The notes: generated by a model from the letters alone, not told the origin. Positions 31,507 to 40,610 are shown, counted from the first letter of the stretch. The stretch: 64,000 nucleotides of DNA from Bradyrhizobium tropiciagri (GCF_018130505.1 NZ_JAFCKH010000001.1:186001-250000); one strand, 5' to 3'. Numbers and translations: made by a program.

Positions 31507-33697
31507 CTGGTGTCAGTACGCGGGCTTTGAGCCGGCGGCGCATCACAGGCTGCTGATATCGAAGCTGGAGCAGGTCGCACTTGGCGCGAGCGATCGGCTG
31601 GCTGTTTTTATGCCACCTGGCGCGGCGAAATCGACGTATTCGAGCATTCTCTACGCCCCTTGGTATTTTGCTCAGCATCCTGCTCACTGCGTCATTGCTG
31701 CGTCGCATACTGCGGAGCTAGCCGAGAAGTGGGGCAGGCGAGTTCGCAACCTGCTCGCCGAACACCGTTTGATCCTTGGAGTTGGTCTTGCGCCTGATAG
31801 CCAAGCTGCCGGACGGTGGGAGACTGATTCTGGAGGCGAGTATTTCGCGGCCGGCGTCGGCGGAGCTGTGGCAGGACGACGAGCTGACCTGGTTGTCATC
31901 GACGATCCGATCCGTAGCCGAGAAGATGCTGATTCAGAGACCATCCGTGACAAAACATGGGATTGGTACAAATCAGACCTTTACACTCGACTTAAGCCGG
32001 GCGGACGGATCGTTCTGATCCAATGCATGACGGGCGATACGCTGGTCTTGATGGCGGATGGCACAGAGCGGCCACTGCGGGACATCAGTGTTGGGCATCG
32101 TGTCGCGACCTTCGCGAACGGCGCTCTTGCAAGCTCGTCTGTTGTGAATTGGTGCAGCAATGGTCTTGATCGCGTGTTTGAGATCAAGACGACTTCTGGT
32201 AGAATCGTCAAATCAAACGAGAGGCATCCGTTCCTCGTTTTTGAAGACGGGAAGCAGAAGTGGATACGAACGAGAGACTTGCGCCCGGGCCACGCAATGT
32301 TCCGGGTCAATGGGGAAAATGGAAGGGCAAAACTTGCGCTTGCGAGGGATGTGACAAGCCCGTCGTCTGCCGAGGATATTGCGCTTCCCACTACAATAAA
32401 AAGCGTTGGTCGGACGGCGTTCGGCCGCCTTCTGTCAATGCAAAGTCTCGGCGCGCTGCGCACCTCAAGCACCGCTATGGTGTCACAGCTGAAGAGTTTG
32501 ATCGCTTATTCGCTTCGCAGGGCGGTGTCTGCGCTGTCTGCAAACAGCCTCCCGGCAAGAATGTGCGCGCCCATTGGGGCGGTAAGTTATGCGTCGATCA
32601 CTGCCACGACCGCGATGCTGTTCGCGGCCTCTTGTGCAACGACTGCAACCTCGCAGTTGGATATGCAAAAACGGCGGAAACAGCTTTGGCAGTCGCCGAA
32701 TACCTCAGACTTCATTCTGGACGAGATTGTTGAAATCACTCCGGCCGGAGTTGACGAAGTCTTTGATGTCCAGATCGCCGGCACTGAAAACTTCATTGCC
32801 AATGGGCTGGTAAGCCACAACACGCGCTGGCATGAGGACGATCTCGCGGGCCGGCTGCTCGAGGACATGAAGGCCGGCGGCGATAGCTGGGACGTGATCT
32901 CGCTCCCTGCCATCGCCGAAGAGGATGACCCGCTCGGGCGAGTGCCAGGACAACCGCTCTGGCCCGATTGGGAAGACGAGGAGGCGCTGTCGCGCAAGCG
33001 GCGCGCAGTCGGCCCTCGGGATTGGTCAGCGCTCTACCAGCAGCGGCCAGCGCCTGAGGACGGGGATTATTTCAAGGTTGAGTGGCTGAAGCCATACGAC
33101 ATCGCGCCGGATCCAAAGCTCATGCGAATCTACGGCGGCTCGGACTACGCGGTGACGGCGGACGGCGGCGACTACACGGTGCATGCTGTCGTCGGGCTTG
33201 ATCCCGAAGGCCGGATGTTCTTGCTGGACCTCTGGCGGAAGCAGGCGGCGTCGGACGAATGGGTTGAGGCGTTCTGTCGGCTGGTGCGTAAGTGGAAGCC
33301 GCTCGGCTGGGCCGAAGAGCAAGGGCAGATCAAGTCCGGCGTTGGTCCTTTCCTCGATCGGCGCCAGCGCGAGCTGCAGGCCTACGTGTTCCGGGAGCAG
33401 TTTCCGACGCGCGGCGACAAGGCGATCAGGGCGCAGTCTATTCGCGGCCGGATGGCGCAGGAAGGGCTCTACGTCCCGACCAAGGCTGATTGGTATCCCG
33501 CGCTGCGGAGCGAATTGCTGGCCTTCCCAGCGGGCAAGCATGACGACCAGGTTGATGCGCTGGGATTGGTTGGTCAGCTGCTCAACAAGATGTCCTTGGG
33601 CGCGGTGCCCGCTGAGCCAGAGAAACCAAAGAACGCAACGGGCTACCGCGCGATGCGCGAGTCCGCAGCATCAGGCGATTGGAAGGCAAGCATATGA
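31430..33697 (+). CDS. terL: Terminase large subunit TerL, interrupted by an intein
   Basis: Packaging motor: ATPase plus RNase H-like nuclease. 755 codons, of which 266 are intein; the spliced protein would have 489. Walker A-like PPGAAKST (residues 62-69), Walker B LVVIDDP (154-160), then the intein at 199-464 splitting VLIQ and TRWHEDDLAGRL, a conserved ATPase coupling segment. The nuclease half has GGSDYAVTADGGDYTVHAVV, EEQGQIKSGVGPFLDRRQRE and the final acidic GKHDDQVDALG. PPGAAKS differs from the more common PPGHGKS. It needs splicing to be active. Confidence 0.92.
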   Translation: MNLRISPQEAAKELLRRRSIRRSLTSWCQYAGFEPAAHHRLLISKLEQVALGASDRLAVFMPPGAAKSTYSSILYAPWYFAQHPAHCVIAASHTAELAEKWGRRVRNLLAEHRLILGVGLAPDSQAAGRWETDSGGEYFAAGVGGAVAGRRADLVVIDDPIRSREDADSETIRDKTWDWYKSDLYTRLKPGGRIVLIQCMTGDTLVLMADGTERPLRDISVGHRVATFANGALASSSVVNWCSNGLDRVFEIKTTSGRIVKSNERHPFLVFEDGKQKWIRTRDLRPGHAMFRVNGENGRAKLALARDVTSPSSAEDIALPTTIKSVGRTAFGRLLSMQSLGALRTSSTAMVSQLKSLIAYSLRRAVSALSANSLPARMCAPIGAVSYASITATTAMLFAASCATTATSQLDMQKRRKQLWQSPNTSDFILDEIVEITPAGVDEVFDVQIAGTENFIANGLVSHNTRWHEDDLAGRLLEDMKAGGDSWDVISLPAIAEEDDPLGRVPGQPLWPDWEDEEALSRKRRAVGPRDWSALYQQRPAPEDGDYFKVEWLKPYDIAPDPKLMRIYGGSDYAVTADGGDYTVHAVVGLDPEGRMFLLDLWRKQAASDEWVEAFCRLVRKWKPLGWAEEQGQIKSGVGPFLDRRQRELQAYVFREQFPTRGDKAIRAQSIRGRMAQEGLYVPTKADWYPALRSELLAFPAGKHDDQVDALGLVGQLLNKMSLGAVPAEPEKPKNATGYRAMRESAASGDWKASI
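32024..32821 (+). mobile_element. Intein in TerL, with an out-of-frame endonuclease gene
   Basis: Starts with Cys199 in CMTGDTLVLMADGTERPL (block A); block B GRIVKSNERHPFLVF; end of the N-terminal Hint part WIRTRDLRPGHAM. The C-terminal part has VDEVFDVQIAGTENFIANGL and ends VSHN before Thr (blocks F and G). All splice-site residues expected are present (Cys1, block-B His, HN, Thr+1). Between the halves the intein frame encodes about 140 residues rich in Ser, Ala and Thr that match no endonuclease; the endonuclease is coded in another frame there (32260-32733). Confidence 0.9.
32260..32733 (+). CDS. Endonuclease VII-type HNH homing endonuclease nested in the intein, different frame
   Basis: 157 codons from GTG 32260, +2 relative to the terL/intein frame. 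An N-terminal zinc knuckle CACEGCDKPVVCRGYCASHY precedes the domain: HLKHRYGVTAEEFDRLFASQ, GGVCAVCKQPPG, KLCVDHCHDRDAVRGLLCND, CNLAVGYAKTAETALAVAEY. The two CxxC pairs and the DHCHD core are those of T4 endonuclease VII-like recombination endonucleases. Its stop (TGA 32731-32733) lies in the first codons of the C-terminal Hint part. The true start is uncertain: residues before GKWKGKTCAC are not conserved-looking. It is likely the homing enzyme that spreads the intein. Confidence 0.85.
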   Translation: MDTNERLAPGPRNVPGQWGKWKGKTCACEGCDKPVVCRGYCASHYNKKRWSDGVRPPSVNAKSRRAAHLKHRYGVTAEEFDRLFASQGGVCAVCKQPPGKNVRAHWGGKLCVDHCHDRDAVRGLLCNDCNLAVGYAKTAETALAVAEYLRLHSGRDC

Positions 33698-33771
33698 GCG
33701 ATCAGAACCCCATTCCGCCCAGCCCTTACGACTACGGCTGGTATTGCGGCCGACCGGGTAAGCCGAAGTAG
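33694..33771 (+). CDS. 25-residue ORF between terL and portal
   Basis: Starts with an ATGA overlap with the terL stop and ends one base before the portal start codon. Sequence is Pro/Tyr-rich: SDQNPIPPSPYDYGWYCGRP. Small size limits confidence, but the snug fit between two late genes supports translation. Confidence 0.45.
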   Translation: MSDQNPIPPSPYDYGWYCGRPGKPK

Positions 33772-33772
33772 C

Positions 33773-35767
33773 ATGGAAACTCTCCCCGCGGTCATTCCCC
33801 AGCGCGCTGCCCCGACGATCGATCAGGGCAAGCCTGAGGACTATTTCAGCGTCGAGCGGCTGCGTCGTCAGTATAACGACTATGCCGCATCGAAGGACGC
33901 TGAAGCTCGGGAGATGGTGGACTCGCGCCATTACTATCACGGCGACCAGTGGACCAAGCACGAGATTGAGCAGCTGCGCCGTCGGAAGCAGCCGGTTGTC
34001 ACCTCGAACCGGATAGTCCGAAAGATCGATGCGGTTGTGGGCTTGGTGGAGCGACTGAGGCAGGATCCGAAGGCATACCCGCGCACGCCAAAGCACGATG
34101 AAGGCGCCGAATTGGCGACGGCCACCCTGCGCTTTGTGCTCGACAACAACGATTGGAAATCTAAGTCAGCGCGTATTGCGCGGGCTGGCGGCATCGATGG
34201 CATCGCAGGCATCGAATACGATCTTGTCCCCGGAGACGAAAAAGACCCGTCGCTTGAGCTACATATCGCTTACGGCGACGGGTTTTTCTATGATCCGCGG
34301 TCCTTCGATGAGGGATTCACGGACGCACGCTATCTCGGCGTAGCCAAATGGGTCGATATCGAGCTCGCCAAAGAAATCGTCCCGAACAAGGCCAAAGAGA
34401 TCGACGGCCTGATGGAGACCGGGACTGACCTGACGACCGTCAATGACAACGACCGCGAGCGGAACTGGATCAACACGACGGAGCGGAAGTGCCGCTTGGT
34501 CGATCATTGGTATATCCAGGGCGGGAAATGGAAGTGGTGCCTTTACATCGGCTCCTTGAAGCTGATGGAGGGCGTTTCACCGTTCATTGACGAGCGCGGC
34601 AAGACGTTCCCGCGGTATCGCATGTTCTCGGCGAACGTGGACCACGATGGCGACCGCTATGGGTTTGTGCGAAACCTGAAGAGCCCGCAGGACGAGGTGA
34701 ATCATCGGCGCTCCAAGGCGCTGCACCTGCTCAACAGCCGCCGCGTCGTGTCCGAAAAGGGCGCGGTCGATGATATCGAGGTCGCGCGCCGCGAATGGGC
34801 GAAGCCGGACGGGTGGGTTGAGGTCAATCCTGGCCTCAAGATGGAGCCCGACGACAGCACGAAGACCGATTTCAAGGGCCAGCTGGAAATGCTCCAGGAG
34901 GCCAAGAACGAGATCGAGAATTTCGGGCCTAATCCGGCGCTGATCGGGCAGGGGCTCGAGGATAGCTCTGGCCGCGCCATTCAGCTGTTGCAGCAGGCTG
35001 GCATCGCCGAGCTCGGACCGTATCTGTCGGCCTACAAGAACTGGAAAATCCGCGTCTATCGGGACATATGGAACATCATCCAGCGCTATTGGACAGCCGA
35101 GCGCTGGATTCGTGTCACCGACGACATGAACGTCGCGCAGTTCTTCCAGATCAACAAGCTGCAGATCGATCAATTCGGCCGGCCGGCCATCGTGAACGAT
35201 ATCGGCTCGCTCGACGTGGATATCATCATCGATGAGGGCCCGGATGCAGTGAATATGCAGGGTGATGCGATGATGATCCTGCAATCACTCGGCCCGCAGT
35301 TCCTGCAGCAATTCCCGGATATCGCGATCGAACTGTCGCCGCTGCCCAACTCGGTCAAAAAGCCGATGTTGGACAAGATCAACGCGAAGATGAACGCCCC
35401 GCCGCCCCCTGATCCGAAGGTGATGGCGCTTCAGCAGAAGGCGCAGCTCGAAGCGCAGACCGCTCAGCGCGAGGACGCGCGCGCAGCGGCTCAGGCACAG
35501 CAGGATATGGCGCTGCAGGCACGCCAACAGCAGATGAACGAGCAGCAGGCCGCGATGGATGCTCAGCTTGAGCGCATGAAGGCGGCTAATGACATCGAAA
35601 TTCAGCGAATGAAGGCTGCAGCCGACATCGAGATCGAGCGCATCAAGGCTGCGAACGCCGCGCGAATGCAGCAGGAGCAGCACGCGCAGTCCATGGACCT
35701 CGCCAAGGACAAGGCGGCCCAAGACGCCAAGCTGGCGCGGCAGAGGCCGCAGCGCGCCAACGCCTAG
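33773..35767 (+). CDS. Portal protein, P22 type
   Basis: Forms the dodecameric DNA gate at the capsid vertex. 664 residues. Recognisable features: RHYYHGDQWTKHEIEQLRRR near the N terminus, ALIGQGLEDSSGRAIQLLQQ in the middle, and a long C-terminal coiled coil of Gln, Ala and Lys (about residues 540-660), as in podovirus portals with a barrel. Follows terL at the usual place. Confidence 0.88.
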   Translation: METLPAVIPQRAAPTIDQGKPEDYFSVERLRRQYNDYAASKDAEAREMVDSRHYYHGDQWTKHEIEQLRRRKQPVVTSNRIVRKIDAVVGLVERLRQDPKAYPRTPKHDEGAELATATLRFVLDNNDWKSKSARIARAGGIDGIAGIEYDLVPGDEKDPSLELHIAYGDGFFYDPRSFDEGFTDARYLGVAKWVDIELAKEIVPNKAKEIDGLMETGTDLTTVNDNDRERNWINTTERKCRLVDHWYIQGGKWKWCLYIGSLKLMEGVSPFIDERGKTFPRYRMFSANVDHDGDRYGFVRNLKSPQDEVNHRRSKALHLLNSRRVVSEKGAVDDIEVARREWAKPDGWVEVNPGLKMEPDDSTKTDFKGQLEMLQEAKNEIENFGPNPALIGQGLEDSSGRAIQLLQQAGIAELGPYLSAYKNWKIRVYRDIWNIIQRYWTAERWIRVTDDMNVAQFFQINKLQIDQFGRPAIVNDIGSLDVDIIIDEGPDAVNMQGDAMMILQSLGPQFLQQFPDIAIELSPLPNSVKKPMLDKINAKMNAPPPPDPKVMALQQKAQLEAQTAQREDARAAAQAQQDMALQARQQQMNEQQAAMDAQLERMKAANDIEIQRMKAAADIEIERIKAANAARMQQEQHAQSMDLAKDKAAQDAKLARQRPQRANA

Positions 35768-35857
35768 AGATCGCACGAGCCGGCGATATTGGCTCACTCA
35801 CGCATGCCTGAGCGATAGAGGGCATCACGTCATCGCACGAAACGCGAAGGGAAGACC

Positions 35858-36706
35858 ATGAACGACCAGGAGCTTAGCGAGACTGAACTGTTTGATCAGG
35901 CTGTGACGGAAGAGGGTGGCGAACAGGCCGACCAGCAGACGGAACAGCAGGTTGACCAGCAGGAGCAGCAGGCGGATACGCAGGCAGCGTCGGACCAGCA
36001 GCAGGCCGAAGCCAATGACCGGCAGCAGGTTGACGACAATGCCCCGCACATTCCGTCTTGGCGACTGCGCGAGGTCAACGAGGAGCGCCGGCAGCTCGCC
36101 GATCGCGTGAAGGCCCTTGAAGCCGAACGGCTTGAATGGCAGCAGCGCGGTCAACAGCAGCAGCGGCAGCCCGAGCGGCAAGAGCAGCAGCAGAAGGACA
36201 ATCGTCCCGATCCGCTTCTCGATCCTGAAGGCTATGCCAAGGCTGTCCGCGAAGAGATCAAGCAGGACATTCTCAACGAGCGCCGCGAGGAGAGCATGCA
36301 GGCTGCTAGGGATAGCAACCCGCAGGCGTTCGACGAGGCATTTCAGGCGTCGGTTCAGGCGATGCGCAACGGGGATGTTTCCCTGCGCGCTCGCATGCAG
36401 GCGTCTCGTGATCCCGGCAAGACGCTTCTCACCTGGCACAAGGAGCAGAAGGACCGCGCCGAGGTCGGCAACGACTTGACTGCCTACAAGCAGCGGCTCC
36501 GGGAAGAAGCTCTGAAGGATCCCGAATTCCGCAAGCTCGCTATGGAGGCTTGGCGGGAGCAGGGCCAGCAGCAGTCGAACAATGGTCGGCCCAAGGTTGA
36601 GTTGCCCCCAACGCTGAACGGCGCCTCCCGCGCCAATTCCGCGCTCCGATCGGACGCCTCGGAAGAGAAATCCGATTTCGAGCTTTTCAACGAAATCGCC
36701 GGCTAA
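35858..36706 (+). CDS. Scaffolding protein
   Basis: 282 residues, extremely rich in Gln, Glu and Asp, with a predicted coiled coil (SWRLREVNEERRQLADRVKA). No hydrophobic core in the N-terminal 60 residues. Location between portal and major capsid protein and composition fit a phage scaffold that is removed during capsid maturation. An intrinsic terminator follows. Confidence 0.75.
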   Translation: MNDQELSETELFDQAVTEEGGEQADQQTEQQVDQQEQQADTQAASDQQQAEANDRQQVDDNAPHIPSWRLREVNEERRQLADRVKALEAERLEWQQRGQQQQRQPERQEQQQKDNRPDPLLDPEGYAKAVREEIKQDILNERREESMQAARDSNPQAFDEAFQASVQAMRNGDVSLRARMQASRDPGKTLLTWHKEQKDRAEVGNDLTAYKQRLREEALKDPEFRKLAMEAWREQGQQQSNNGRPKVELPPTLNGASRANSALRSDASEEKSDFELFNEIAG

Positions 36707-36730
36707 TCGACCCGACATCCAAGAAAAACC

Positions 36731-36755
36731 ACCCGCCTTTCGAGGCGGGTTTTTT
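36731..36755 (+). terminator. Intrinsic terminator after scaffold gene
   Basis: ACCCGCC-TTTCGA-GGCGGGT with a run of six T. It lies between scaffold and capsid genes, so it may lower or reset transcription before the highly expressed capsid gene. Confidence 0.85.
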
Positions 36756-36795
36756 ATTGGGCGGGTGATGGCCAGCAAGACAGGAGTTGCCTTAG

Positions 36796-37992
36796 ATGGC
36801 CCTCACTACGAACCACCCGAACAACGAACTCGTCAAATTTCGCCGGAGTATCATTTCCGACTTCCTGCGGAAGTCCCGGTTCGACCCCTTCATGGGCTCG
36901 GCGCCGACCAACGTCATCATCCGCTTCGCTGAGCTGGAGGCCGATGGCAAGGAACTGCGCGTTCCGCTCGTCACGCAGCTCTCGGGCAGCGGCGTCGGCG
37001 CCGGCACGCTGCGCGGCAACGAAGAGCAGATGGACAGCTACGGCTTCCCGCTGTGGGCTGACTGGGCTCGTAACGCTGTCGCCAACAACCGCGCCAGCAA
37101 CAAGGAGTCGAGCTTCAACGTGCGGTCCACCGCGCGGTCGTTGCTCAGCGGATGGGGCAAGCGGATCGTTCGCGACGATCTCGTGGACGCGCTCCTCTCG
37201 ATCCCGACTGCGACCATCCAGGCCAACCGCTTCAGCGCACCGGGCAACCGCGTGAACGGCATCAGGTGGTCGGCCGCCACCACCGGCAACAAGAACAGCT
37301 GGGTCACCGCGAACTATGACCGCGTGGTGTTCGGCTCGCAGATGTCGAACTACTCGACCACCTTTGCGACCGCGGTCGCCAACGTGGATTCGACCAACGA
37401 CAAGATGACCGCGGCAGTCGGCAACCTCGCGAAGGACCAGGCGAAGCAGTCGGGCGTCGATCCGAACAACCCGGGCGTCTACAACGGTCGGCCGAAGATC
37501 ACTCCCTATCAGCTGCCCGAAATGGACGAGGAACTCTACGTCTGCTTCCTCGGCTCGCGGGGCTTCCGTGACCTTCAGGCCGATCCTGTGATGTATCAGG
37601 CGAACCGTGATGCGCAGGCCCGTGAAAACGGGGGCGCCAAGGTCAACCCGATCTTCACCGGCGGTGCCATGAAGTACAACGGCATCCTCTACAAGGAAAT
37701 CCCGGAGATCACGCAGCGGCTGCTCCTGAAGGGGGTAGGCAACGGCGGTATCGACGTCGAGCCGTTCTTCATGTGCGGTCAGGCCGCTCTTGGCTACGCC
37801 ACTGGCCAGATGCCGCGTCCCACCCAGCTGGAAGATGGAGACTACGACTTCATCACCGGCATGGGCATCGAGGCGCAGTATGGTGTCGGCAAGGTCGCCA
37901 AGGCTCCGCAGAACGTGTCGGGTGCCACGGTCGGCGATCTCGTCGATTGGGGCATGGTGACCGGCTTCGTCTCCGGCGTCGCGAACTCCTAA
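36796..37992 (+). CDS. Major capsid protein (N4 gp56-like family)
   Basis: 398 residues. Opens ALTTNHPNNELVKFRRSIIS; the middle has FRDLQADPVMYQANRDAQAR and NPIFTGGAMKYNGILYKEIP, the latter a hallmark of the N4-gp56/DUF4043 capsid family found in several podovirus groups. Base composition is more regular than neighbouring genes, as expected for a highly expressed gene. Flanked by terminators on both sides. Confidence 0.85.
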   Translation: MALTTNHPNNELVKFRRSIISDFLRKSRFDPFMGSAPTNVIIRFAELEADGKELRVPLVTQLSGSGVGAGTLRGNEEQMDSYGFPLWADWARNAVANNRASNKESSFNVRSTARSLLSGWGKRIVRDDLVDALLSIPTATIQANRFSAPGNRVNGIRWSAATTGNKNSWVTANYDRVVFGSQMSNYSTTFATAVANVDSTNDKMTAAVGNLAKDQAKQSGVDPNNPGVYNGRPKITPYQLPEMDEELYVCFLGSRGFRDLQADPVMYQANRDAQARENGGAKVNPIFTGGAMKYNGILYKEIPEITQRLLLKGVGNGGIDVEPFFMCGQAALGYATGQMPRPTQLEDGDYDFITGMGIEAQYGVGKVAKAPQNVSGATVGDLVDWGMVTGFVSGVANS

Positions 37993-38001
37993 TCCATCCC
38001 T

Positions 38002-38030
38002 GAGCGGCCTTCGGGCCGCTCTTTCCTTTT
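38002..38030 (+). terminator. Intrinsic terminator after major capsid gene
   Basis: GAGCGGCC-TTCG-GGCCGCTC followed by TTTCCTTTT. A stable UUCG tetraloop hairpin. Confidence 0.85.
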
Positions 38031-38051
38031 CCCAGACATAGGAGAGGCCAA

Positions 38052-38477
38052 ATGGCTCTTCGTATCGGTTACTCCCAGCCGCAGGCTGGTCCTCAGGGCT
38101 TTGCCCGCACCAAAAAAGTGTTCGGCGGCACGGTCAACATTCTGGCGGCCGATCTCGTCACCACCAACCAGGTGGCCTTGTTCCGCGTGCCTGCTGGTTT
38201 CGTCGCCCAGGGCCTGTTCGCATCAGCGACCGACATGGACACCAATGGTTCGCCGACGCTCACGCTCAACATCGGCGATTCCGGCAGCGCAGCCCGGCTG
38301 CTGTCGGCCTCGAATATCGGTCAGGCCGGCACGTCCACCAGCACGATCGCGACGACTGGTTCGTATTACCAGTTCACCGCGGACACGGACATCCTGCTTC
38401 AGCCGGCGGCCAACGCTGCGACCGCGGCTGCGGGCACGATTACCGTGTACCTCGAAGGCTTCATGGCCAACCCGTAA
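38052..38477 (+). CDS. Virion protein, probable head decoration/structural
   Basis: 141 residues, beta-rich, Ala/Thr/Gly-rich (SYYQFTADTDILLQPAANAA; TITVYLEGFMANP). Directly after the capsid gene, a common place for decoration proteins. No family recognised by name. Confidence 0.6.
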   Translation: MALRIGYSQPQAGPQGFARTKKVFGGTVNILAADLVTTNQVALFRVPAGFVAQGLFASATDMDTNGSPTLTLNIGDSGSAARLLSASNIGQAGTSTSTIATTGSYYQFTADTDILLQPAANAATAAAGTITVYLEGFMANP

Positions 38478-38529
38478 CCCTTTGCCCGCCTGTCGCGTTT
38501 GATGGGCGGGCAGATCAATGGAGGATGAT

Positions 38530-38835
38530 ATGCGCACTGCAAAGGCAACGTACAACGCGCCGAAAGGCGATAACAAAGTCGTCGAGATGGGTGGCGTCAC
38601 CTTCTACGATGGCCAGGAAGTCGAACTGAATTCGGATGACCACGGCCATCTGATCAACAAGCTGCCGGGCAATCCTCACTTCGATATCGAAGTCGGCGAG
38701 GATGACGGCGAGAAGAAGAAGCGCGGCCGGCCGAGCAATGCCGAGAAGGCGGCAGCCGAGCAGGCAGCGGCTGATGCGGCCAAGAAAGAGGCCGAAGCGC
38801 AGGCGGCGGCCGGACAGGGCGCGAAGAACGCCTGA
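38530..38835 (+). CDS. Small virion-region protein with AT-hook-like motif
   Basis: 101 residues from ATG 38530, with GGAGG 5 bases upstream. The centre has DDGEKKKRGRPSNAEKAAAE, where RGRP is the AT-hook core, and the end is an Ala/Lys/Glu-rich helix. May contact packaged DNA; unproven. Confidence 0.6.
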   Translation: MRTAKATYNAPKGDNKVVEMGGVTFYDGQEVELNSDDHGHLINKLPGNPHFDIEVGEDDGEKKKRGRPSNAEKAAAEQAAADAAKKEAEAQAAAGQGAKNA

Positions 38836-39173
38836 TGCCCAAAACTCGAGCCGACATCCAAGCCAAGGCCCTCGCCATCCTGATCGGTGGCGAGGTCGGC
38901 TCGAGCATGTCCGACGAGGACGCAACCACGCTCGACGGTTATATTGACGCCGAGGTGGCCGAGATCAACGCGGACGGCGCGACCTACATCGCCGATCCCG
39001 ACGATTTGGACGACAGCCTGTTCATCACGTTCAGCAAGCTGGTTGCGAATGCCGCTGCCGAGGAGTTTGGCGCCAAGTCGGACGAGGGGGCCGCGCTGCA
39101 ACTGCGCAATCGTATCCGCGTGCTGACCAGGCAGACGCCGGGCTACGGCCCGCAAATCGTGGATTACTTCTAG
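38835..39173 (+). CDS. Head-tail completion protein-like (P22 gp4 position)
   Basis: 112 residues, acidic and helical (RADIQAKALAILIGGEVGSS; TRQTPGYGPQIVDYF). Lies immediately before the gp10-like gene, where P22-like phages encode the connector completion protein. Assignment is positional. Confidence 0.55.
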   Translation: MPKTRADIQAKALAILIGGEVGSSMSDEDATTLDGYIDAEVAEINADGATYIADPDDLDDSLFITFSKLVANAAAEEFGAKSDEGAALQLRNRIRVLTRQTPGYGPQIVDYF

Positions 39174-40610
39174 GTGACGCAGGTCAACATCCCGTTCCCG
39201 CTCAGCTCGTCGCCGGGCTCCTCGGGGCATGAGAGCGCGGGCCGCCTGATCAACTGCTACGCTGAGCCGCTGGGCAAGGATATCGGGGCACAGAAGGGCT
39301 ACGCGCCGCCGCAGGTCGTTTGGCGCAAATCGCCGGGCCTGTCGCTGTTCGGCGCATCGGCCTTCACAGGCTTCCGCGGCGGCATGCTGGTTTCGAGCTC
39401 GCTTTATGCCGCGTGGAACAACAGGGCCTCGATATTCACATCCGGCGGCGTTGAGACCACCCTGACCGGGACGCTCAACGGGACGGAAAAGGTCTTCTGG
39501 GCGCGCAACAACAAGACGCCAACGCCCGATGTGGTGTGCTGCGCGCCGGCTACGGGCTTGTTTGCAGTGAGCACTTCGGCGGTTTCTTTCCTTTCGGCCT
39601 GGGGCGCGCCGAACTCGATCGCGTTCATGGACTCGTATTTCATCGCCACTTATGGCGATGGAACGTTGCAGGCGTCGGATCAGAACGCGACCACGTTCAA
39701 CACGCTGAACAAGACGACGGCGCAGTCAAAGCCGGGCGGCTTGACGCGAAGTGTTCCTTTCAACGGCCAGCTGTTCGCGCTGGGGCCGAACTTCGGCGAG
39801 GTCTACTCGAACACGGCCAACCCGACCGGCTTCCCGCTCTCGCGCTCCTACGTGCTGCAGCGCGGCTTGCTGAGCCCTTACGCGATTGCCGGGCATGACG
39901 ACGGTTTTGCATCGGCGCTGATCTGGGTGGCTGATGATTTCAGCGTGGTGCAGGCCAATGGCACGCCGAATCCGCTGAAGATATCGCCGCCGGATTTGGA
40001 TCGCCTGATTGCCGGGGTGACCGACAAGACGACGCTTGAGGCCTCGGTTTACATCTCGCAGGGGCATCCGAAGTGGGTGCTGTCGTGTCCGGCGTTCACC
40101 TGGGAATTCGATCTCGGCAGCCAGAAGTGGAATGAGCGGGCAAGCTATGGCGCGGCGCGCTGGCGCGCGATCGGCGGCATTTCGGCCTTTGGCAAATGGA
40201 TCGCAGGCGACACGACGGCCGGGCAGCTGATCTACGTCAATCCGAACGCCTTTGACGAGATCGGCTCGCCGCTCGCGTTCACGCTGGAAAGCGGGCCGGT
40301 TGCGAACTTCCCGAACCGGACGCGCGTCGCGCGGGCTGACTTCAATTTCGTGACCGGCGTGGGGCAGGCGGAAGGACAGGATCCGATCGGGACTGACCCG
40401 AGCGTCGGCATTTCGTGGTCGGACAATGGCGGGATCAGCTGGAGCCAGGAATTCGTCCGCAAGTTGGGTCGGCAGGCCGAGCCGCAGCGCATCACGATGC
40501 TACGGACGGGCATGACGGGCACGCAAGGACGCCGCTGGCGGTTGAGGGTGAGTGACCCCGTGTACGTGGCTTTTCTCGGTGCGTCCCAAGACACGCAGTT
40601 GAGGCGCTGA
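39174..40610 (+). CDS. Packaged DNA stabilisation protein, P22 gp10-like
   Basis: 478 residues from GTG 39174, right after the previous stop. Beta-propeller-like tail hub protein that plugs the portal: opens QVNIPFPLSSSPGSSGHESA followed by GRLINCYAEPLG, characteristic of gp10 homologues, and later QGHPKWVLSCPAFTWEFDLG. Usual length for the family. Confidence 0.82.
   Translation: MTQVNIPFPLSSSPGSSGHESAGRLINCYAEPLGKDIGAQKGYAPPQVVWRKSPGLSLFGASAFTGFRGGMLVSSSLYAAWNNRASIFTSGGVETTLTGTLNGTEKVFWARNNKTPTPDVVCCAPATGLFAVSTSAVSFLSAWGAPNSIAFMDSYFIATYGDGTLQASDQNATTFNTLNKTTAQSKPGGLTRSVPFNGQLFALGPNFGEVYSNTANPTGFPLSRSYVLQRGLLSPYAIAGHDDGFASALIWVADDFSVVQANGTPNPLKISPPDLDRLIAGVTDKTTLEASVYISQGHPKWVLSCPAFTWEFDLGSQKWNERASYGAARWRAIGGISAFGKWIAGDTTAGQLIYVNPNAFDEIGSPLAFTLESGPVANFPNRTRVARADFNFVTGVGQAEGQDPIGTDPSVGISWSDNGGISWSQEFVRKLGRQAEPQRITMLRTGMTGTQGRRWRLRVSDPVYVAFLGASQDTQLRR

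Noticed and set aside
33026-33541. Antisense frame in the nuclease half of terL
   Set aside because: No motif; the sense frame is conserved TerL.
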